This document shows positions 31,973-33,519 of a DNA stretch of 33,519 nucleotides, in pieces. Numbering within the stretch: position 1 is the first letter of the stretch; the number at the start of each line of letters is the position of its first letter. Below the pieces are notes generated by a model. That model was not told the DNA's origin. It ran no database searches and saw only the letters and a list, made by a program, of their open reading frames with translations. This stretch comes from a virus. Position numbers and translations under genes: made by a program. The stretch covers positions 1 to 33,519 of the IMG/VR virus record IMGVR_UViG_3300025543_000111; one strand, 5' to 3'.

Positions 31973-32172
31973 AACTGGAACAGTCAGTCACACCCGAATT
32001 GAGGGTAGCTTTAGAATTGGAAGCTCACGAAAAAGAATGTGCAGTTCGCTATGCTAGTGTTGAAAACCAACTAGCTATGTTGGACAAGCGCATGTGGCGT
32101 TTAGAAGCAATGATCATGGGGTCAACGGTTGTTATCGTTGGCCTCGCCGCATCTCTACTTATGAAGGTATAA
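31969..32172 (+). CDS. coiled-coil protein with C-terminal membrane segment
   Basis: 67 residues. Residues 9-47 form an amphipathic helix (ALELEAHEKECAVRYASVEN and on) and residues 48-65 a membrane segment (IMGSTVVIVGLAASLLM). Such proteins occur beside lysis genes (XhlA-like) and could act as a holin or a helper. The start overlaps the previous stop (ATGA). Assignment to lysis is inference from architecture and place. Confidence 0.6.
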   Translation: MKLEQSVTPELRVALELEAHEKECAVRYASVENQLAMLDKRMWRLEAMIMGSTVVIVGLAASLLMKV

Positions 32173-32174
32173 TT

Positions 32175-32426
32175 ATGGGAAAGAATATAGTTGGAGTAGA
32201 TAAGGACGAGGGTACGCTAGACAAGATTAGCAGACAGCTAGGCATGGGAGCTACTAAGGTACACACAGGTACTAAGGGTACTGGCGTGAAACCTCAGAAG
32301 GTTGTTAAGTCTTCTAAGACATATACTAAAACACCTATAGCTAAGAAGACTTACACAAAGCAGTACGATACTAAAAAGAAAAAAGACGATGGCCTACTAG
32401 GTAATATTACAAAGTATTTCAAATAG
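32175..32426 (+). CDS. small Lys/Thr-rich basic protein (83 aa)
   Basis: 83 residues from ATG 32175 (AAGG upstream). It has a short folded-looking start (GVDKDEGTLDKISRQLGMGA) and a long low-complexity, very basic middle with repeated KTYTK units and KKKKDD, then LLGNITKYFK. It is probably disordered. It could bind DNA or membrane. No known family; its position among lysis-like genes is the only context. Confidence 0.6.
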   Translation: MGKNIVGVDKDEGTLDKISRQLGMGATKVHTGTKGTGVKPQKVVKSSKTYTKTPIAKKTYTKQYDTKKKKDDGLLGNITKYFK

Positions 32427-32435
32427 GGGAACCAT

Positions 32436-32936
32436 ATGGAACCGATCAGTACTGCCCTAGCTGGGATTGCACTTGTTAAACAGAGTGTAGACTTTATCAA
32501 GACACACATTAACACTGTTCAAGATATTGGACAAATAGCAAGCCAGATTGACAACCTGTTCACAGGCGAAAAGCAAGTACAACAAGCCCGAAACAAGAAG
32601 GCTGGTGGTGGACTTGGGGATCAATTTGGGGTAGATACTGTAGCTAAAGAGATGATAGATGCTAAACTCGCAGCAGAGAAGTTGCAGGAAGTAGCTACTA
32701 TGGTTGACATGCGTTTTGGTCATGGTACTTGGAAGGGTATCTTGACTGAACGTGCTAAACGGTTACAAGAACAACGAGAAGCTGAAGCTAAGGCTAGGCG
32801 TGAACTAGTACGCAAGGCTAAGGAATTTGAAGATACTATGAAAACTGTTGGGCTAGTTACGGCTATCCTAGCGGTAGCTATAGGTCTTCTTATAACAGTT
32901 ATGGTTTCCGTAGCAAAGGCGGCTAATTATGTTTAA
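32436..32936 (+). CDS. coiled-coil protein with C-terminal membrane segment (166 aa)
   Basis: 166 residues. A weakly hydrophobic start (ISTALAGIALVKQSVDFIKT), a long charged helix in the middle (LTERAKRLQEQREAEAKARR) and a membrane segment at about residues 138-158 (VGLVTAILAVAIGLLITVMV). MVDMRFGHGTWKGIL resembles sequences I associate with marine phage proteins of unknown function. GGGG precedes the ATG. It overlaps the next gene by 8 bases. Its function is unknown; a membrane role, perhaps in lysis, is likely. Confidence 0.6.
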   Translation: MEPISTALAGIALVKQSVDFIKTHINTVQDIGQIASQIDNLFTGEKQVQQARNKKAGGGLGDQFGVDTVAKEMIDAKLAAEKLQEVATMVDMRFGHGTWKGILTERAKRLQEQREAEAKARRELVRKAKEFEDTMKTVGLVTAILAVAIGLLITVMVSVAKAANYV

Positions 32937-33132
32937 GACACTAGTACTAGCTTGCAGCTTGTCTGTACCTACAGACTGTTGGGAGTTTAATGATACACGT
33001 GGACCTTATAAGACATACGATCAGTGTGTCTCTAGGGCTTACGAGATGGGTAACAACATCATGGAGATGAAGGGCTACGACTTGAAGCCTAGAAACTTTC
33101 GTTGTATTCAGCTAAAGGGTCAGGAGTTATAA
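32929..33132 (+). CDS. small cysteine-containing, possibly secreted protein (67 aa)
   Basis: 67 residues with a short hydrophobic start (FKTLVLACSLSV) and four cysteines (9, 17, 33, 59) that could form disulphides, suggesting export to the periplasm. There is no classical long signal peptide, so export is uncertain. It starts within the previous gene end, and the holin gene follows its stop directly. Unknown function. Confidence 0.55.
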   Translation: MFKTLVLACSLSVPTDCWEFNDTRGPYKTYDQCVSRAYEMGNNIMEMKGYDLKPRNFRCIQLKGQEL

Positions 33133-33519
33133 ATGTTACAAGCACTAATAGGACCAGTTACAGGTCTACTGGATAAGTTTATCCCTGATGCTGGTGAGAA
33201 GGCAAAGCTTGCACATGAGATTGCAACTATGTCTGAGCGTCATGCTCAGGAGTTAGCTAAGGGTCAGCTTGAAATCAATAAGGCAGAAGCCTCACACAAG
33301 TCTATCTTTGTGGCGGGATGGCGTCCATTTCTTGGCTGGATACTAGCCAGTGCGATGGGTTGGCATTTCATCTTTGCCCCTGTTACAATGTTTGTATGCG
33401 CTTACTTAGGCATAGAGATACCAGAGTTACCTGCGTTTGACATGGATAGCCTGATGACTGTACTACTAGGTATGCTTGGTCTTGGTGGCCTACGTACTGC
33501 TGAGAAGATTAAGGGAGTT
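33133..33519 (+). CDS. 3-TM holin of the gene-transfer-agent type, 3' end cut by the window
   Basis: 129 residues visible, no stop before the window ends. It has an amphipathic start (residues 20-55), the characteristic GWRPFLGWILAS at 62-73 and three membrane segments: about 57-80, 83-96 and 106-121. This is the pattern of the GTA_holin_3TM family, found in alphaproteobacterial gene transfer agents and many marine phages. It would permeabilise the inner membrane to start lysis. Given the usual size of the family, only a few residues are probably missing. Confidence 0.8.
   Translation, partial: MLQALIGPVTGLLDKFIPDAGEKAKLAHEIATMSERHAQELAKGQLEINKAEASHKSIFVAGWRPFLGWILASAMGWHFIFAPVTMFVCAYLGIEIPELPAFDMDSLMTVLLGMLGLGGLRTAEKIKGV

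Noticed and set aside
1-33519. CRISPR array, insertion sequence, integrase or attachment site
   Set aside because: No regularly spaced repeats, transposase, integrase or tRNA-like target was seen; the gene content fits a strictly lytic phage.

Overview
The window is a continuous piece of a lytic, T7-like podovirus genome (Autographiviridae-type). Every supported gene is on the + strand, genes are tightly packed with many ATGA/TAATG stop-start overlaps, and the gene order follows T7: RNA polymerase, ssDNA-binding protein, endonuclease I, primase-helicase, DNA polymerase, exonuclease, then portal, scaffold, capsid, tail tube, internal virion proteins and fibres. A class II (B12-dependent) ribonucleotide reductase, a MazG-type protein, SPRY/LamG-like fibre domains and a gene-transfer-agent-type holin point to a marine phage, most likely of an alphaproteobacterium. 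The host is inferred, not shown. No integrase, tRNA or CRISPR array was found. The far left (early) end and the terminase/right end lie outside the window; both edges cut genes.

Layout. 1-1278: six small early proteins of unknown function, one a zinc-ribbon and one membrane-bound. 1307-3731: T7-type RNA polymerase, encoded as two abutting reading frames. 3733-9758: replication and DNA breakdown (SSB, endonuclease I, primase-helicase with an internal start, family A polymerase without the thioredoxin-binding insert, an endonuclease VII-like HNH protein, 5'-3' exonuclease). 9746-12454: nucleotide metabolism (DUF3310, MazG, ribonucleotide reductase). 12485-13349: four small genes before the head genes. 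13360-17102: portal, scaffold, a 323-base structured non-coding leader, major capsid, then a strong terminator. 17155-27582: two small proteins, tail tubes A and B, a gp13-like protein and internal virion proteins. 27592-31972: T7-type fibre, a large lectin-like second fibre and a fibre chaperone-like protein. 31969-33519: small membrane/coiled-coil proteins ending in a 3-TM holin.

How it works together. The phage polymerase probably reads a promoter whose candidate motif, TCTAAAGTGTACCTCT, occurs just before the SSB gene and just before the structural block. A diverged copy lies before the capsid gene, and an inverted 13-base core lies inside the start of the polymerase gene. Host DNA is degraded by endonuclease I and the exonuclease, and the nucleotides are recycled through the reductase. 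The capsid gene has its own leader with a stem of 18 base pairs and a terminator on each side, which suggests it is expressed as a separate, highly transcribed unit.

Points of most interest: the split RNA polymerase (natural two-subunit enzyme, programmed frameshift, or one-base sequence error), the candidate promoter family, the structured capsid leader RNA, and the missing thioredoxin-binding segment of the DNA polymerase.
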